A stretch of DNA of 64,000 nucleotides from Bacillota bacterium (GCA_030526045.1 JAUNDN010000001.1:77073-141072), one strand, 5' to 3'; shown: positions 55,090 to 63,627, counted from the stretch's first letter. Program-made: numbers and translations. Notes: generated by a model from the sequence alone, not told the origin.

Positions 55090-56025
55090 TTAGTTTTTAT
55101 CCACTTCCATAAGAATCCGTGCAAGCAATGCACCTTCATATACAAAGGGATATTCCCTAAGCGTAAATACCAGCCCGCTTTTTTCTGCGATGATTTCCTC
55201 TAACACCTTTCCTTCCAACGGACTCACCACACTGCCCAGCCTGCTTCCCTTTTTCACATAATGATTATGCTCAATTGCTGGCAGGAACACGCCGGTCGTA
55301 TGAGATCGTATGAACTCAACCTCTCCATCCGTCGAAATAACGGGAAATTGTGTTTTAGGTACCTCTCCCTTCCACATTCCCAATTCCTTCATCAGGTTAA
55401 AAATACCGTCAATGACCTGTCTGCCGTAGCCTCTGTCAATTCTGGTTCCGACCCCCATCTCCACTACAAGTGTCGGCACTCCCAGCATATTCATGGAATG
55501 GGCCAGCGTAGACTCATGTACGGTAGCTGTTGCGTTCATCCACACCATATCCGTATTTAAGAGTCTGGCATACGGAAGCAGCTTATCTGCAAAATCCTCA
55601 CTAACTCTCACCTGGGGGATTTCCTTTACAAAAATGTCACTTGCATGTACATCAAGACACAGATCCGCCCCTGCAAGGTCTCCTATGATTGCTGCCGCCG
55701 CACGTTCCATGGTAGTGCCGTTTTCCTTTCCCGGGAACATCCGGTTTAAATCCATATTGAGCTTTGGAATATTTCTGTCTGCAATATCCATCCCAAGGGG
55801 ATTCAGTGCAGGATAAATATCCACAGTCCCGTCAAGCAGCTCAGGATTCTCATGTAGTCTGCGGGCAATCTCATAACAGATGTACTGTCCTTCAAATTCA
55901 TCTCCGTGTATTCCCGTAACGAGAGCCAGCCTTTTTTCTCCGGCTCCTTCCCCTTTGATCCTGTTTTTTCTGATTGTAAGTCTCTCTCCTACCGGTAACT
56001 CAATGGAAAATACCTCTTCTGTCAT
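55090..56025 (-). CDS. Succinylglutamate desuccinylase/aspartoacylase-type (M14) metallo-enzyme
   Basis: 311 residues from the ATG at 56025 (MTEEVFSIELP), after GGGAGAG. Zinc ligands His40 and Glu43 (GIHGDEFEG) and His127 (DVHASD), and the catalytic Glu189 (VVEMGVG), are present. The C-terminal domain (VKKGSRLGSVVSPLEGKVLEE) resembles the barrel of AstE/aspartoacylases. It probably hydrolyses an N-acyl amino acid or amide; the substrate is unknown. It lies downstream of a TetR gene. Confidence 0.88.
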   Translation of the reverse strand: MTEEVFSIELPVGERLTIRKNRIKGEGAGEKRLALVTGIHGDEFEGQYICYEIARRLHENPELLDGTVDIYPALNPLGMDIADRNIPKLNMDLNRMFPGKENGTTMERAAAAIIGDLAGADLCLDVHASDIFVKEIPQVRVSEDFADKLLPYARLLNTDMVWMNATATVHESTLAHSMNMLGVPTLVVEMGVGTRIDRGYGRQVIDGIFNLMKELGMWKGEVPKTQFPVISTDGEVEFIRSHTTGVFLPAIEHNHYVKKGSRLGSVVSPLEGKVLEEIIAEKSGLVFTLREYPFVYEGALLARILMEVDKN

Positions 56026-56109
56026 TTTCTGCTTTCTCTCCCTGCTATTCGAACCTATCCTCGAAAAAAGAATGTGCACCGGCACATTCTTCCCCATCGA
56101 TAAATTCAT

Positions 56110-56694
56110 TTATTCTTCTGCTATCAGCCCCTGCATCACATACAGGATCTCACGATCGACCGCCGCCTCTGATACTCCTCGGGTATGGGCGGCGATTTTC
56201 AATCCTTCCATCACATACATGATATTTCTGGCTGCACCTCTTGGATCCTCGCAATAGAATTCCCCTTCATCAACCCCTGCCTTAATCAATTTTTCAATGA
56301 CATAGACCGCCGCATCAAACTGCTTCTTTAGCAGGTTCTCCTTCGCCGGAATCTGTTTGGTAAAAAAGTATTCATATACTGCTTTTCCTAAGGACGGCTT
56401 TTTATTCAGAAGCTCTTTTTTCTGTTCCTTTAAAAGCAATGCAAGAATCGCTGAGGGCGTTGCTTCCCCGGTGATCCTTCCTTCAAAAACATCATCAGCG
56501 TCCTCCTGTTCTAAGGCCATTACCTCCTCAAACAGCTCAGCGGTACTACCAAAATATAAGTACAGACCACCACGGCTGATATCGCAGGCTTCCACAATAT
56601 CCTTCATGGTAACCGCCTTATATCCTTTTTCCATAAAGACCTTCCTTGCAGTCTCCACGATATACCTTTTCTTTTGCGCCGACTTATCGCTCAT
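56110..56694 (-). CDS. TetR-family transcriptional regulator
   Basis: 194 residues from the ATG at 56694 (MSDKSAQKKRYIV), preceded by AGGAG; a longer start is possible. The N-terminal HTH (ARKVFMEKGYKAVTMKDIVE...SRGGLYLYFGS) is typical TetR. The ligand domain is unassigned. Its place between the 153-residue gene and the M14 pair, and opposite an MFS transporter, suggests control of this local cluster. Confidence 0.9.
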   Translation of the reverse strand: MSDKSAQKKRYIVETARKVFMEKGYKAVTMKDIVEACDISRGGLYLYFGSTAELFEEVMALEQEDADDVFEGRITGEATPSAILALLLKEQKKELLNKKPSLGKAVYEYFFTKQIPAKENLLKKQFDAAVYVIEKLIKAGVDEGEFYCEDPRGAARNIMYVMEGLKIAAHTRGVSEAAVDREILYVMQGLIAEE

Positions 56695-56728
56695 ACCCTC
56701 ATAACTCCTATACGACCTATCATTGTAC

Positions 56729-57190
56729 CTATGCCAATGGTTCATCCCATACTTCAAGCAATTCCTTAATCTTCTTAAGACCCAGAAGGAAAATCCCGTT
56801 TTCCACTGCCCTGGACCAAAGGATTCCCTTCGTCATGCCGCCCAGAACATATTTTGCCATAATATCTATAACAACCTCTATCTCCTTTAATTCCACTCTC
56901 TGAATATGATCTCGCTCATCCTGTTCGGTCCTGATCCCATACCGGGAAAAGGTATACACATAATTGCGATTCATTAATCCGGTTCCCTGCATTTCCTTTA
57001 CAAAGCCAAGAAGCGTGCTGTCGTAGACCGGAATGGGAACAGAATTCCCCGGCATATTGTCCCCCTGATAATTCTGAACCATTTTCACGCCGGATTTTTC
57101 TTCCAGCCAGGGTATGTACCGGAACAAGTTGCCCATTATCGCACGATATTTTTTAACCAGTTCCTGTCTGTAAATATTTTCGCTCTCCAT
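56729..57190 (-). CDS. Uncharacterised protein upstream of TetR
   Basis: About 153 residues from the ATG at 57190 (MESENIYRQEL); an ATG at 57214 is also possible. It is soluble, without recognisable motifs. Its PIPVYDSTLLGFVKEMQGT segment and the C-terminal helices are well ordered in appearance. It ends 34 nt before the TetR start, so probably forms an operon with TetR and the M14 pair. Confidence 0.7.
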   Translation of the reverse strand: MESENIYRQELVKKYRAIMGNLFRYIPWLEEKSGVKMVQNYQGDNMPGNSVPIPVYDSTLLGFVKEMQGTGLMNRNYVYTFSRYGIRTEQDERDHIQRVELKEIEVVIDIMAKYVLGGMTKGILWSRAVENGIFLLGLKKIKELLEVWDEPLA

Positions 57191-57294
57191 ATCCTCTGTA
57201 CCCCGTAGCAGCATTCTTTGTATATCATTATCATCTTACCATAAAATGCAAAAAAGTACACATACAAAATAACAGAAATATCCCGAAATTGCAC

Positions 57295-57323
57295 TTGGAA
57301 AAATACAATAGCTAATGTATAAT
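57295..57323 (+). promoter_or_regulatory. Sigma-A promoter of the MFS transporter
   Basis: TTGGAA (57295-57300), 17-nt spacer, TATAAT (57318-57323), about 50 nt before the ATG at 57379. Confidence 0.7.
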
Positions 57324-57378
57324 GAATTTTAGGGTTTTTATTCTATAACATATTACCATTAAGAAAGTGAGTTGTATC

Positions 57379-58707
57379 ATGAAAAATTTACCACAAAACA
57401 AATGGGTAAGAGCTGCAATACCCGCTTTATTACTTCACTGCAGCATCGGTACTGTTTATTGCTGGTCCATCTTCAGCCAGGAAATTGCCGACTACATCGG
57501 TTTCTCCAAGGGTGCTACGGAATGGGCCTTCAGTTTTGCCATCTTTTTCCTCGGTATGTCTGCTGCATTTCTCGGCAACATCGTAGAAAAAGATATTCAT
57601 AAGTCTTCCCTGATTGCCACCATCTGCTTCGCAGCAGGAATGGCCGGTACGGGACTTTTCATCTGGTATGGCGGCACCCATCCCGGAAGTATTGTTTCAC
57701 TGCTTGGAATTTACATATGCTACGGTTTGATCATGGGAATCGGCTTAGGAACCGGATATCTGTCTCCCGTCAAGACTCTGATGCTCTGGTTTCAGGACCG
57801 TAAAGGTCTGGCAACCGGTCTTGCAGTTGCAGGCTTTGGTGCCGCAAAGGCAATTGCCAGCCCGATCATGCAGTCTCTCCTCAATTCTCTCGGAGAAGGC
57901 GGCATTTATAAAATGTTCCTGATTCTTGCCATTGTTTACTTTGTAATGATGTTTGCCGGACATCTTCTTCTTGCCAAACCGGAAGGCTGGCATGAACCTG
58001 CATCCAGCGAAAAGGGTGCACATGCAATTGATGTTATCAAAGCAAAACCCGTTACCTTCATCGGTATCTGGCTGATGTTCTACATCAATATCACCTGCGG
58101 TCTTGCCCTGATCTCTCAGGAAAAGATGATCATCAAATGTATCGGTCTTGTGGGTGTAGTTGGAATCCTTTCCTCCGTGACAGCCGTATTCAATGCAGGT
58201 GGACGTCTTGGTTTCTCTGCATGGGCTGATACCTTTAAGGATCGTAACACAATCTACAAGATCATCTTCATCCTGTCTATCGCAGCTACCGGACTGGTAA
58301 TCCTGACACAGGGTATCACGAATATGGGACAGAACAAGCTTATGATGGTACTCGTTCTGGTTCTGCTGTTTGTTGTAAATGCAGGCTACGGCGGTGGCTT
58401 CAGCAATGTTCCCACTCTTCTTTCCGATCATTACGGAATGAAAAATATCAGTGCCATTCACGGAATCACCTTATCTGCATGGGCATTTGCAGGACTTACC
58501 GGAAACCAGATGGCTGCATTTATCGTAAAACATTTTGGTAAGGAAGTCGAAATGGCTCACGAGCTCGCAGACGGAACCGTTGAAACAATTGTTGTCAATC
58601 CCAGCGGTTATCAGACCGTTTTGTATGTGACGATCGTGCTTTACATCGTTGCTGCTATCATCTGCTTCACCATGATCGGCAAGAAATCAGATGAGGCTGC
58701 AGAGTAA
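57379..58707 (+). CDS. OxlT-like MFS transporter
   Basis: 442 residues from the ATG at 57379, after GAAAGTGAG (a GTG 12 nt earlier is less likely). It has twelve membrane helices and the oxalate:formate antiporter-like N-terminus (IGTVYCWSIFSQEIADY), with the usual GLGTGYLSPVKTLMLWFQDR loop. Family members exchange small carboxylates. No oxalate-decarboxylating genes lie nearby, so the substrate is open. It is divergent from the TetR cluster. Confidence 0.9.
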   Translation: MKNLPQNKWVRAAIPALLLHCSIGTVYCWSIFSQEIADYIGFSKGATEWAFSFAIFFLGMSAAFLGNIVEKDIHKSSLIATICFAAGMAGTGLFIWYGGTHPGSIVSLLGIYICYGLIMGIGLGTGYLSPVKTLMLWFQDRKGLATGLAVAGFGAAKAIASPIMQSLLNSLGEGGIYKMFLILAIVYFVMMFAGHLLLAKPEGWHEPASSEKGAHAIDVIKAKPVTFIGIWLMFYINITCGLALISQEKMIIKCIGLVGVVGILSSVTAVFNAGGRLGFSAWADTFKDRNTIYKIIFILSIAATGLVILTQGITNMGQNKLMMVLVLVLLFVVNAGYGGGFSNVPTLLSDHYGMKNISAIHGITLSAWAFAGLTGNQMAAFIVKHFGKEVEMAHELADGTVETIVVNPSGYQTVLYVTIVLYIVAAIICFTMIGKKSDEAAE

Positions 58708-58870
58708 TCCGGAACAGCAAAATCCTGTTTTAGATAATATATTGTTATTTTTCAGCAAAATGCTTATAGATTTTGTCAATTTGCGGCAATATAATAACAG
58801 AAGAGTTGAAACGGAATCAACTCAGAGCTAATTAGCAATTCCGGAAGAATTCCCCTTTTACACAAGCGAA

Positions 58871-58901
58871 AACCCCCAAGATAGCCTCTTGGGGGTTTTT
58901 G
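58871..58901 (+). terminator. Strong Rho-independent terminator
   Basis: AACCCCCAAGA (58871-58881) pairs with TCTTGGGGGTT (58887-58897), 11 bp with a 5-nt loop and a T-rich tail. It is 164 nt past the MFS stop. Confidence 0.92.
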
Positions 58902-59103
58902 TTTCCTATCATCTGTGAGAAGCCAGGTGTTCGCATCTCCGACGATCTTAAGTGTCATCGGCTTCGGTAATCTTCCTCTGTCATCGCATATGAATCCTCC
59001 TCATACTACCACCAAACAGAATCGTATCTAACTCAGGAAGTGCGGATATATGGCTCTTCACCGCCCAATGAACTAGGTCTCTGTAAACAAAACAATAAAT
59101 TGT

Positions 59104-59132
59104 TTGACTGGTATATCAGTTTTTGTTAAAAT
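59104..59132 (+). promoter_or_regulatory. Sigma-A promoter of the GGDEF-EAL-LamG gene
   Basis: TTGACT (59104-59109), 17-nt spacer, TAAAAT (59127-59132). Confidence 0.7.
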
Positions 59133-59140
59133 AATTCTAT

Positions 59141-59152
59141 ATTATTTTAGAT
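59141..59152 (-). promoter_or_regulatory. Candidate operator 1 of the arabinan cluster
   Basis: Read on the minus strand this is ATCTAAAATAAT, identical over 12 bases to 62625-62636 upstream of the ArsR-type gene. It lies 9 nt after the -10 hexamer, near the predicted start of transcription. Confidence 0.5.
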
Positions 59153-59180
59153 TTTATCAAACGTTTTTCAGGGTAAGGAT

Positions 59181-61130
59181 ATGAATACAGAAAGCAAAGA
59201 TTATCTTACAGGTCTATACACCAGACAGGCATTATATTCTATATACCAGAGCATGGTTGAAGAAAGTATTTTTCATTTCATGTTTATGGATATTGATAAT
59301 TTCAAAAATGTAAATGATGTGTATGGACATAACACAGGGGACTTATTATTAAAATCTGTTTCCAAAATATTAATTACCAGCGCACCTGATGCCCATGCAT
59401 TCCGTCTTGGAGGAGACGAATTTGTTCTTCTGTTTCAAGGTAATCGTTCGCGTGAATATCTTTGCACAGTTGCGCAAAATATCATCGACAGAGTGATTGC
59501 CAGGGAGGGCTTTCCGGCAATCAGTACTTATCTTTCTGCAAGCATTGGCATCCTCTATCATGAAACTGTAACCGGATTGCTTGATGATGTTCTTGCCAAA
59601 AGTGACATGGCAATGTACTATGCCAAAAGTCATGGGAAGAGTCAGTACATTGTCTTTAACGATATTGCACAGACTGTTTTTTCCGAAATAGAAATGGAAA
59701 AGCAGCAACAGTCTTCCTTTGATCATGGTGATTTTGAAATCCGTTATCTGCCAGTTATCAGTGTTCAAACCTCACGACTTCGTTTATCGCAGGTACGTCT
59801 TTATTGGAATATGCCAGATGGAACCGTAAAATCTCAGGAAGAATTTATTCCTCTCTTTGAAAAGAACGGATTTATTCGACAATTGGATTCTTATGTTATC
59901 CGCTCTGCTTTTTTACATTTAAAATATTGTCATGAACATTACCATCATGCCGGGAAAATCGGTCTTCGTGTTTCAAGGCTCACTCTTCTTAATGCTGATT
60001 TTCCAGGATTTCTGGAATCTCTTGTGCGTACCTACCAGGTCGCTGCTTCTGAACTTGATTTTGAAGTTGCTGAAGCCTCTTTCGTTCGAGGAAGTTCAGA
60101 AATGTTAAAGACCATGGAATCATTAAAGAAAATAGGCTTTGGCATATCCATCTTAGGGGTCGGATCAGACTTTAAAAGTCTGGCCTATTGGGATAAGCTG
60201 ATGTTTGATTCCATTTTTTTTGATGCTGAATACTTAAAAAATGCCCTGAGCACCAATAGGGGAAAGCAAATTGTAAAAGCCCTACTTGTTATGGGAAGAG
60301 AATTGAAAATGCAGGTAATTGCAGATGGCATCACAAATAAAGAAGAAGCTCTCTTCTTAAGTGGCTGTGGATGTAACGCAATCAGCGGTTCCTTCTATTC
60401 GGAACCTTTATCTCTATCCTGCTATTATGATTATGTAAAAGATAAAATTCAGCTTGAAGAGGATAAAGTTCAATTCTTCTTTACCGACAACTTCAATTCT
60501 TCTGATAATAAATTTACCGGAAAAATACTTGGCAATAATGTGCAGCTCACCCCCGGTATCAGTAGCAAATGGGGCGCTGCTTATTTCCCAGGTGGCAGTT
60601 TCGGAGAAAATGTTTTGGAATTACCCTCTGCCATTTTAGCAGACTCTTCCTATACTCTATGCATGTGGCTGAAGCCCGTAAAAAGCAATAGCTGGACAAG
60701 CTCCTTTTATGCCCGTTATCAGGGAAGCTTTTGCTCATTTTCTCCTTTTGTCATGGGTGGAAACAATGTTTTCCGCATCAGTGAAGATGCTGATGTAAAT
60801 GGCTTCCATGATGCCCTGTCTAGGCAACTTCAGGATAATATCTGGACCTTCGTGTGTCTGACTTATAATGCGGTTTCCGATGTAAGCCGTACCTATATCA
60901 ATGGTCGAAAAGCCGGCTTTTGTTTAGATGTCCCTTCACTGCCCGCATGTCGGCAAATATTAATCGGTGGAGATCCTTTCCAGCCTTCTTACGAAGGATA
61001 TGTTTCAGGACTTATCTTTTTCAACTCTGTAAAATCAGAAGAAGATATTTCGGATTTATATCAAGACTTTTGTCAGGAGCCCGGTTTCCAGGGAGAAAAG
61101 GAAGACTTCTGGATGGAGAACCGTACATAA
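59181..61130 (+). CDS. Cytoplasmic GGDEF protein with degenerate EAL and C-terminal LamG-like domain
   Basis: 649 residues, no membrane segment or signal. The GGDEF domain (about 1-160) is intact: metal Asp37/Asp39 in FMDIDNFK and RLGGDEF (Gly-Gly-Asp-Glu-Phe 77-81), without an RxxD inhibitory site. The EAL domain (about 180-420) is ruined: EAL, the ELTE and DDFG motifs and EGVET read SQVRLY, FEVAE, GVGSD and ADGIT. Residues about 430-640 resemble a LamG/concanavalin-like jellyroll (YTLCMWLKP, WTFVCLTYN, INGRKAGFC). It likely makes c-di-GMP under control of a glycan or protein ligand. It shares an operator-like motif with the adjacent arabinanase and regulator. Confidence 0.85.
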   Translation: MNTESKDYLTGLYTRQALYSIYQSMVEESIFHFMFMDIDNFKNVNDVYGHNTGDLLLKSVSKILITSAPDAHAFRLGGDEFVLLFQGNRSREYLCTVAQNIIDRVIAREGFPAISTYLSASIGILYHETVTGLLDDVLAKSDMAMYYAKSHGKSQYIVFNDIAQTVFSEIEMEKQQQSSFDHGDFEIRYLPVISVQTSRLRLSQVRLYWNMPDGTVKSQEEFIPLFEKNGFIRQLDSYVIRSAFLHLKYCHEHYHHAGKIGLRVSRLTLLNADFPGFLESLVRTYQVAASELDFEVAEASFVRGSSEMLKTMESLKKIGFGISILGVGSDFKSLAYWDKLMFDSIFFDAEYLKNALSTNRGKQIVKALLVMGRELKMQVIADGITNKEEALFLSGCGCNAISGSFYSEPLSLSCYYDYVKDKIQLEEDKVQFFFTDNFNSSDNKFTGKILGNNVQLTPGISSKWGAAYFPGGSFGENVLELPSAILADSSYTLCMWLKPVKSNSWTSSFYARYQGSFCSFSPFVMGGNNVFRISEDADVNGFHDALSRQLQDNIWTFVCLTYNAVSDVSRTYINGRKAGFCLDVPSLPACRQILIGGDPFQPSYEGYVSGLIFFNSVKSEEDISDLYQDFCQEPGFQGEKEDFWMENRT

Positions 61131-61160
61131 AAAATGCCCTGTTTTCCAGGACATTTCTTT
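61131..61160. terminator. Bidirectional terminator between GGDEF-LamG and arabinanase
   Basis: AAATG-x-CCTG (61132-61141) pairs with CAGG-x-CATTT (61147-61156) with one mismatch. T-rich tails follow on both sides. The genes are convergent. Confidence 0.7.
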
Positions 61161-62478
61161 ACAGGTCTCTTATTCTTTTAGCCCAGCATGCAATTCCTTT
61201 TTCAGACATTCCTGTCAATGCGACAGTCGGTTTGTTGGATTCATGGTCCCATACTGCACCTGCATAGCAGATTTCTTTATTCGGTCCATAGATTATACAA
61301 ATCATATTATTTCCTATGTACTCCCACTTCCCCTGAATAGAGCAGCACTCATAGTAGCCGTCCTTTCCAAGTTTCATTGGAACAGCTGTCTGTATTCCCT
61401 GCGGGAGAGAAGGCATAAGAACAATTTTCTCATAATAACCGACAAGTTCTTCTTTTTCAATCTTCTGATCTTTTTCACCACTGTAAGGCTGTGCACTGAC
61501 TAACGGCCAACCATCAGGGGTCCAGAAAATTTTTCTCACCTGCATAGTAGAAGGTTCATCTGCACCTGTGAAATTTTTCTCTCTGATATGACATACCAGG
61601 TACCAACTGCCATCCGCATCATGTAAAACAGAATTATGTCCGGGTGCCATATATATCGTTCCTTTGTTCCAACCATAACCACAAAAAATCATACATCCAA
61701 TTGTATTGTCTGCGTCTTCAGTGTCAGTCAGTTTCCTTCCGTGAAAGTCTGTAAAAGGTCCCGTAATACTTTTACTTCTTCCTACCCGTATATTGTAATC
61801 ACTCTTTAAGGAGCCATAGGAAACAAATAAGTAGTAATATTCTGTTTCCGGATGATAAATCATATATGGGCCTTCAATTCCCCCGCTCATCCATAGAGGT
61901 CTTCTGGCAACGCAGGTTCCAATTCCTGTATTCTTTGCCAACCCAGTTTCTTTATCTAGTTCAAGGGCATAACATCCTCCCCAAAAGGAACCATATATCA
62001 TGTACATCTCGCCAGTTCCTATATCTGTAATAATATTCGCATCAATTGCATTTACCGGAAACTCATCACTCGTTTTTAATACACAGCCTCTGGGGACAAA
62101 AGGTCCCTCTGCATCATTAGCTACTGCAAGAAATATGCAGGATTGACGTACTCCCCATGAAGAATTTGAACAGTATAAACGGTATTCATCTCCTACCTTT
62201 ACGATATCTGGTGCCCATATATCATCTCCGCCAACCCATTCCCTAGATTCTGCAGGCGGTGCATCCACAACCTTACCAATCATCTCCCAATGAATTAAAT
62301 CGCTGGATTTCTGGCAAATTGCGCCGGTACAATAAATATAATAATTGTTCGTTTTAGGATCTTTGAAAATTGCTGGATCATGTGTAAGCCATAATCCCAG
62401 CTTTTTATTTGTTCTTTCAATTTCATTTTTTAACACCTGTTTTTCCGGCTGCAACGGCGGTTTTGGGGGATAAATCAT
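61159..62478 (-). CDS. GH43-family endo-arabinanase-like enzyme, cytoplasmic
   Basis: 439 residues without a signal peptide. A five-bladed propeller carries the GH43 triad: base Asp34 (THDPAIF), the middle Asp (VNAIDANI) and acid Glu (SGGIEGPY). A C-terminal beta domain of about 110 residues (ELVGYYEKIVLMP...WEYIGNN) resembles the extra domain of extracellular arabinanases. The lack of a signal suggests action on imported arabino-oligosaccharides. GAGGAAGG precedes the ATG. It is divergent from the ArsR-type gene and carries a variant of the shared operator. Confidence 0.9.
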   Translation of the reverse strand: MIYPPKPPLQPEKQVLKNEIERTNKKLGLWLTHDPAIFKDPKTNNYYIYCTGAICQKSSDLIHWEMIGKVVDAPPAESREWVGGDDIWAPDIVKVGDEYRLYCSNSSWGVRQSCIFLAVANDAEGPFVPRGCVLKTSDEFPVNAIDANIITDIGTGEMYMIYGSFWGGCYALELDKETGLAKNTGIGTCVARRPLWMSGGIEGPYMIYHPETEYYYLFVSYGSLKSDYNIRVGRSKSITGPFTDFHGRKLTDTEDADNTIGCMIFCGYGWNKGTIYMAPGHNSVLHDADGSWYLVCHIREKNFTGADEPSTMQVRKIFWTPDGWPLVSAQPYSGEKDQKIEKEELVGYYEKIVLMPSLPQGIQTAVPMKLGKDGYYECCSIQGKWEYIGNNMICIIYGPNKEICYAGAVWDHESNKPTVALTGMSEKGIACWAKRIRDL

Positions 62479-62510
62479 TTTATTATACCTTCCTCATTTA
62501 CATTTTATTA

Positions 62511-62551
62511 AACTATTTTACAGTTATATGATCAAAATTCTCTTCGATAAA
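62511..62551 (-). promoter_or_regulatory. Arabinanase promoter with candidate operator 2
   Basis: Minus strand TTTATC (62546-62551), 17-nt spacer, TATAAC (62523-62528), then TGTAAAATAGTT (62511-62522), which matches the 12-base motif of the other two promoters at 9 positions, all within or next to its TAAAATA core. Confidence 0.5.
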
Positions 62552-62584
62552 GCACGACTTTTGTGATATATCTTGCCAAAAACA

Positions 62585-62636
62585 TTGCATTCCCGTCTCT
62601 GTACTGATATAATAATATAGAATTATCTAAAATAAT
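62585..62636 (+). promoter_or_regulatory. ArsR-type regulator promoter with candidate operator 3
   Basis: TTGCAT (62585-62590), 17-nt spacer, TATAAT (62608-62613), then ATCTAAAATAAT (62625-62636) inside the palindrome ATTAT-CTAAA-ATAAT (62622-62636 region). Its position just after the start suggests autorepression. Confidence 0.6.
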
Positions 62637-62669
62637 TACATCATACGACAAATATAGAGGAAATAAGCT

Positions 62670-63593
62670 ATGCTTCACATTAAATCATTAGATGACGGTC
62701 TTGAAATCTTCAAAGCACTTGGTTCAAACATCAGAATCGAAATCATAAAAATACTGCGTGAAAACAATGGCATGAATATGAATGATCTCGCTTCCTGTCT
62801 TAACATTACAAACGGGGCTCTTACCAGTCATATTAAGAAACTGGAGGATTGTGGTCTTATCACTATAGCTTCCGAATCTGCCGGGCACGGGAATCAGAAA
62901 ATCTGCTCCGTACATTTGGACAAAATTTTGATTGATGTAGATTCTCCCGAAGAGGATGCCAACGTTTACCAAACAGAATTAAAGATCGGTCATTTTTCCA
63001 ACTATGATGTATATCCTACCTGTGGTCTCGCATCTTCTACCACTGTAATCGGTGAAGTAGATGACACTAGGTACTTTGCTCATCCTGACAGATATAATGC
63101 TGATATTCTTTGGTTTACAAAGGGTTTTTTGGAATATATCATTCCGAATTTTATTCCTTTCTCGCAAAAGATTGATAAAATAACCATTTCTGCCGAATTG
63201 GGGTCTGAAGCTCCCGGTGTTAACGACGTATGGCCATCAGACATCTCCTTCTATATCAACGATACCTTTATTGGTTCCTGGACAAGTCCAGGCGATTTTG
63301 GTGATGTAAAAGGTATTTTCACTCCCGATTGGTGGTTCCCAAACTGGAATCAATATGGTCTGTTAAAGTTACTGGTAATCAACAAGCAGGGAACTTTTAT
63401 TGATGGTCTGCAGATCTCGGATGTTACCATTAAGGACTTAAACCTTACCGATAAAAGTACGATTCGACTAAAGCTTTCCGTAAATGATGACTCCACCTAT
63501 GTAGGCGGTCTTACCATATACGGCAAGAATTTCGGTAACTACAATCAGGATATTAATGTACGTATCAACTATAGTCCAATTACCCCAGAATAG
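62670..63593 (+). CDS. ArsR-type HTH regulator with unusual C-terminal beta-rich domain
   Basis: 307 residues. The N-terminal winged helix (about 8-90) has FKALGSNIRIEIIKILRENN and LASCLNITNGALTSHIKKLED, typical of the ArsR/HTH_5 fold; no metal-binding Cys is present. Residues about 105-307 form a Trp- and Gly-rich region with many beta strands (WPSDISFYIND, DWWFPNWNQYG, YVGGLTIYGKNFGNYN) that looks like a ligand-binding jellyroll rather than a metal sensor. AGAGGAA precedes the ATG. Its neighbours suggest it senses arabino-oligosaccharides or a related metabolite. Confidence 0.85.
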   Translation: MLHIKSLDDGLEIFKALGSNIRIEIIKILRENNGMNMNDLASCLNITNGALTSHIKKLEDCGLITIASESAGHGNQKICSVHLDKILIDVDSPEEDANVYQTELKIGHFSNYDVYPTCGLASSTTVIGEVDDTRYFAHPDRYNADILWFTKGFLEYIIPNFIPFSQKIDKITISAELGSEAPGVNDVWPSDISFYINDTFIGSWTSPGDFGDVKGIFTPDWWFPNWNQYGLLKLLVINKQGTFIDGLQISDVTIKDLNLTDKSTIRLKLSVNDDSTYVGGLTIYGKNFGNYNQDINVRINYSPITPE

Positions 63594-63598
63594 AAATC

Positions 63599-63627
63599 GG
63601 CTTCTGAGAAATCAGAAGCCATTTTTT
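63599..63627 (+). terminator. Terminator after the ArsR-type regulator
   Basis: GGCTTCTGA (63599-63607) and TCAGAAGCC (63612-63620) with a GAAA loop, followed by ATTTTTT. The stop of the convergent chemoreceptor overlaps the T-run. Confidence 0.92.

Larger units (their letters stand above)
58708..59180. other. 473-nt intergenic region with hairpins; possible small RNA
   Basis: Downstream of the MFS gene come GAGTTGA/TCAACTC (58805-58811 with 58819-58825) and a short AGCTAATTAGC palindrome, then a strong terminator (58871-58901). A TATAAT (about 58790-58795) lies just before the first hairpin but lacks a convincing -35. After the terminator, 58910-59100 holds no ORF or motif I can support. 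No c-di-GMP riboswitch signature was seen ahead of the GGDEF gene. Confidence 0.4.

Noticed and set aside
58776..58958. 60-codon minus-strand frame over the MFS terminator
   Set aside because: It reads through a strong terminator hairpin; no supporting start signal or family.
58902..59103. c-di-GMP riboswitch ahead of the GGDEF-LamG gene
   Set aside because: I looked for the GEMM core and found neither the conserved loops nor a matching fold.
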